6,763 nt of DNA, taken from NCBI GenBank assembly GCA_002782605.1, contig PFIF01000138.1:1-6763 (forward strand), written 5' to 3'. Made by a program: the position numbers and the translations under genes. The notes below the pieces were generated by a model, which worked only from the letters and a program-made list of their open reading frames with translations, was not told the DNA's origin and searched no databases. Of the stretch, positions 6,075 through 6,763 are shown in pieces (the stretch's first letter is position 1; each line of letters starts with the position of its first letter). The stretch comes from Deltaproteobacteria bacterium CG_4_8_14_3_um_filter_43_13. Lineage in GTDB: Bacteria; Desulfobacterota; UBA8473.

Positions 6075-6091
6075 TCCGGAGCTGGAGCCAA

Positions 6092-6133
6092 TCGCCCAAA
6101 CTGCGCGCTCTGGCTGACCATGACGTTGGACGA
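6092..6133. repeat. Imperfect inverted repeat at the right edge of the GC-rich block
   Basis: TCGCCCAA (6092-6099) and TTGGACGA (6126-6133) match as reverse complements in 7 of 8 positions. They lie between the SIR2-like gene and the next gene. GTTGGAC at 6125-6131 fits the GTTRRRY core of integron attC sites, but the left core is imperfect and the 38-nt element is shorter than known attC sites, so I do not call one. Confidence 0.3.
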
Positions 6134-6139
6134 AATTTG
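6133..6139. repeat. AAATTTG direct repeat, right copy
   Basis: Identical to the copy at 4564-4570. The two flank the GC-rich RAYT-SIR2 block. Confidence 0.25.
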
Positions 6140-6161
6140 ATGATAAGGATTGTGATGCGAT

Positions 6162-6749
6162 ATGTGGAGCAAAATTAGAAAAATTTTCAGCAGAAATGCC
6201 CCGAACCAATTAACATTACCCGAACTAGCAAAAGATTTATGTTTAGCAACATTTTTCGAACTTGGTGCTATTAGTGGTGCTAATAATAAGATATTCAATA
6301 CGTCGAGTGAAATGAAGTCAAATTGTTTTTTAGAACTCCTTGCTTATTATCAATTTTTGGTCTTAATCTATTTGGCCAATGTACTTGATTTAACAGATAC
6401 AAGTCTCGATCTGTATGGAGGTGATTTGAATGTAGTCTGTTGTCAAATGGCAAATCAAATAGCAAATTATGATGTCGAATTGGATTTGCTCATAGAAGGA
6501 ACAATAAGAGACAATCAATTTCAGAATTTGGTATCTGCCTATTTAGCTGGCGATAAATCTATCAGCGGTCTCAGCGATGAGAGCTTCTTTTCACTTCTTA
6601 AATTTCTAGGATTTGAAAAGTACTACGATGATCTTATTATGATGTCTTATGTAGTCTCGTATTCTCGTATTCTCAAGGTATTAGGTGTTGAGTGCCACGA
6701 CATCGTGGACAAAAAAATGTGCCATGACATCGTAGACTTTGTTCTTTGA
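6162..6749 (+). CDS. Unknown 195-aa helical protein next to the SIR2-like gene
   Basis: I do not recognise this protein. It has a basic N-terminus (MWSKIRKIFSRN, residues 1-12), then long hydrophobic and amphipathic stretches such as LAKDLCLATFFELGAI (22-37) and FLELLAYYQFLVLIYLANVL (56-75), suggesting an all-helical, possibly membrane-associated fold. No clear signal peptide, catalytic motif or DNA-binding unit is visible. An in-frame stop at 6153-6155 makes ATG 6162 the first usable start. AAGGA (6145-6149) is 12 nt away, longer than ideal. It is AT-rich (19/60 G+C at 6421-6480), unlike the SIR2-like gene 87 nt upstream. The C-terminus carries a duplicated CHDIVD (6693-6737). It could be a partner or immunity protein of the SIR2 effector, or an unrelated gene. 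Confidence 0.65.
   Translation: MWSKIRKIFSRNAPNQLTLPELAKDLCLATFFELGAISGANNKIFNTSSEMKSNCFLELLAYYQFLVLIYLANVLDLTDTSLDLYGGDLNVVCCQMANQIANYDVELDLLIEGTIRDNQFQNLVSAYLAGDKSISGLSDESFFSLLKFLGFEKYYDDLIMMSYVVSYSRILKVLGVECHDIVDKKMCHDIVDFVL
6693..6737 (+). repeat. In-frame 27-bp-period duplication in the last gene
   Basis: TGCCACGACATCGTGGAC (6693-6710) and TGCCATGACATCGTAGAC (6720-6737) agree at 16 of 18 positions and are 27 bases apart, giving CHDIVD twice. The first copy includes a perfect palindrome, CCACGA-CA-TCGTGG (6695-6708). Confidence 0.8.
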
Positions 6750-6763
6750 AAATCGAATAGCCT

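Noticed and set aside
6094..6131. Possible attC site between the SIR2-like gene and the last gene (GCCCAAA ... GTTGGAC).
   Set aside because: The left core misses the final C, the span of 38 nt is shorter than known attC sites, and no integrase or attI is present.
6155..6178. Seven-codon frame (MRYVEQN) starting 5 nt after AAGGA and overlapping the start of the last gene.
   Set aside because: It is too short to support. It could act as a coupling mini-ORF, but nothing else points to this.
1..6763. CRISPR arrays, tRNA or rRNA genes.
   Set aside because: No regularly spaced direct repeats and no cloverleaf or rRNA-like sequence were seen on either strand.

Overview
The window looks like a bacterial chromosome segment. 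AT-rich housekeeping genes sit at the left end and an accessory patch of toxin-antitoxin genes, mobile-element debris and a candidate defence gene fills the rest. The core pair nadK-recN, the Shine-Dalgarno-led genes, the sigma70-type promoters, and the DUF6364/PIN, BrnT and RAYT families together suggest a Gram-negative environmental lineage of the Desulfobacterota/Nitrospirota kind. That placement is an inference from gene style and was not tested by any search.

Layout: (1) 6-2586, minus strand: nadK followed by recN, 10 nt apart, so probably one transcript. (2) 2587-2895: a divergent spacer with a perfect 11-bp hairpin, a possible tiny ORF and a strong promoter for the next genes. (3) 2896-3575, plus strand: a type II toxin-antitoxin pair, a DUF6364 ribbon-helix-helix-like antitoxin overlapping a PIN_3 ribonuclease toxin by ATGA. 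(4) 3576-3940: a spacer with a TGTGCCT-type repeat, an inverted repeat and a promoter. (5) 3941-4626, plus strand: a tight cluster of a BrnT-like RNase toxin (GTG start), an overlapping small antitoxin-like protein and a third small protein of unknown role. (6) 4675-4938: an internally deleted RAYT (REP-associated tyrosine transposase) whose catalytic middle is gone. (7) 5178-6074: a stand-alone SIR2-like protein with GAGAS, NxD, HG and GYSFG motifs. (8) 6162-6749: an AT-rich gene for a 195-aa, probably helical protein that I do not recognise.

Base composition changes sharply. Hand-counted 60-base lines give 20/60 G+C in recN (961-1020), 37/60 in the RAYT remnant (4801-4860), 36/60 in the SIR2 gene (5341-5400) and 19/60 in the last gene (6421-6480). 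The GC-rich block, about 4580-6130, is bracketed by a 7-bp direct repeat (AAATTTG). It also supplies the tail of the small gene on its left, so the RAYT-SIR2 block may have arrived as a unit.

The most interesting part is the SIR2-like gene beside an unknown helical protein and two toxin-antitoxin modules. SIR2 domains of this kind are NAD-depleting effectors in several known anti-phage systems, so this could be a small or partly decayed defence locus. Whether the SIR2 gene and its right-hand neighbour form one system is open, because their base composition differs and 87 nt separate them.
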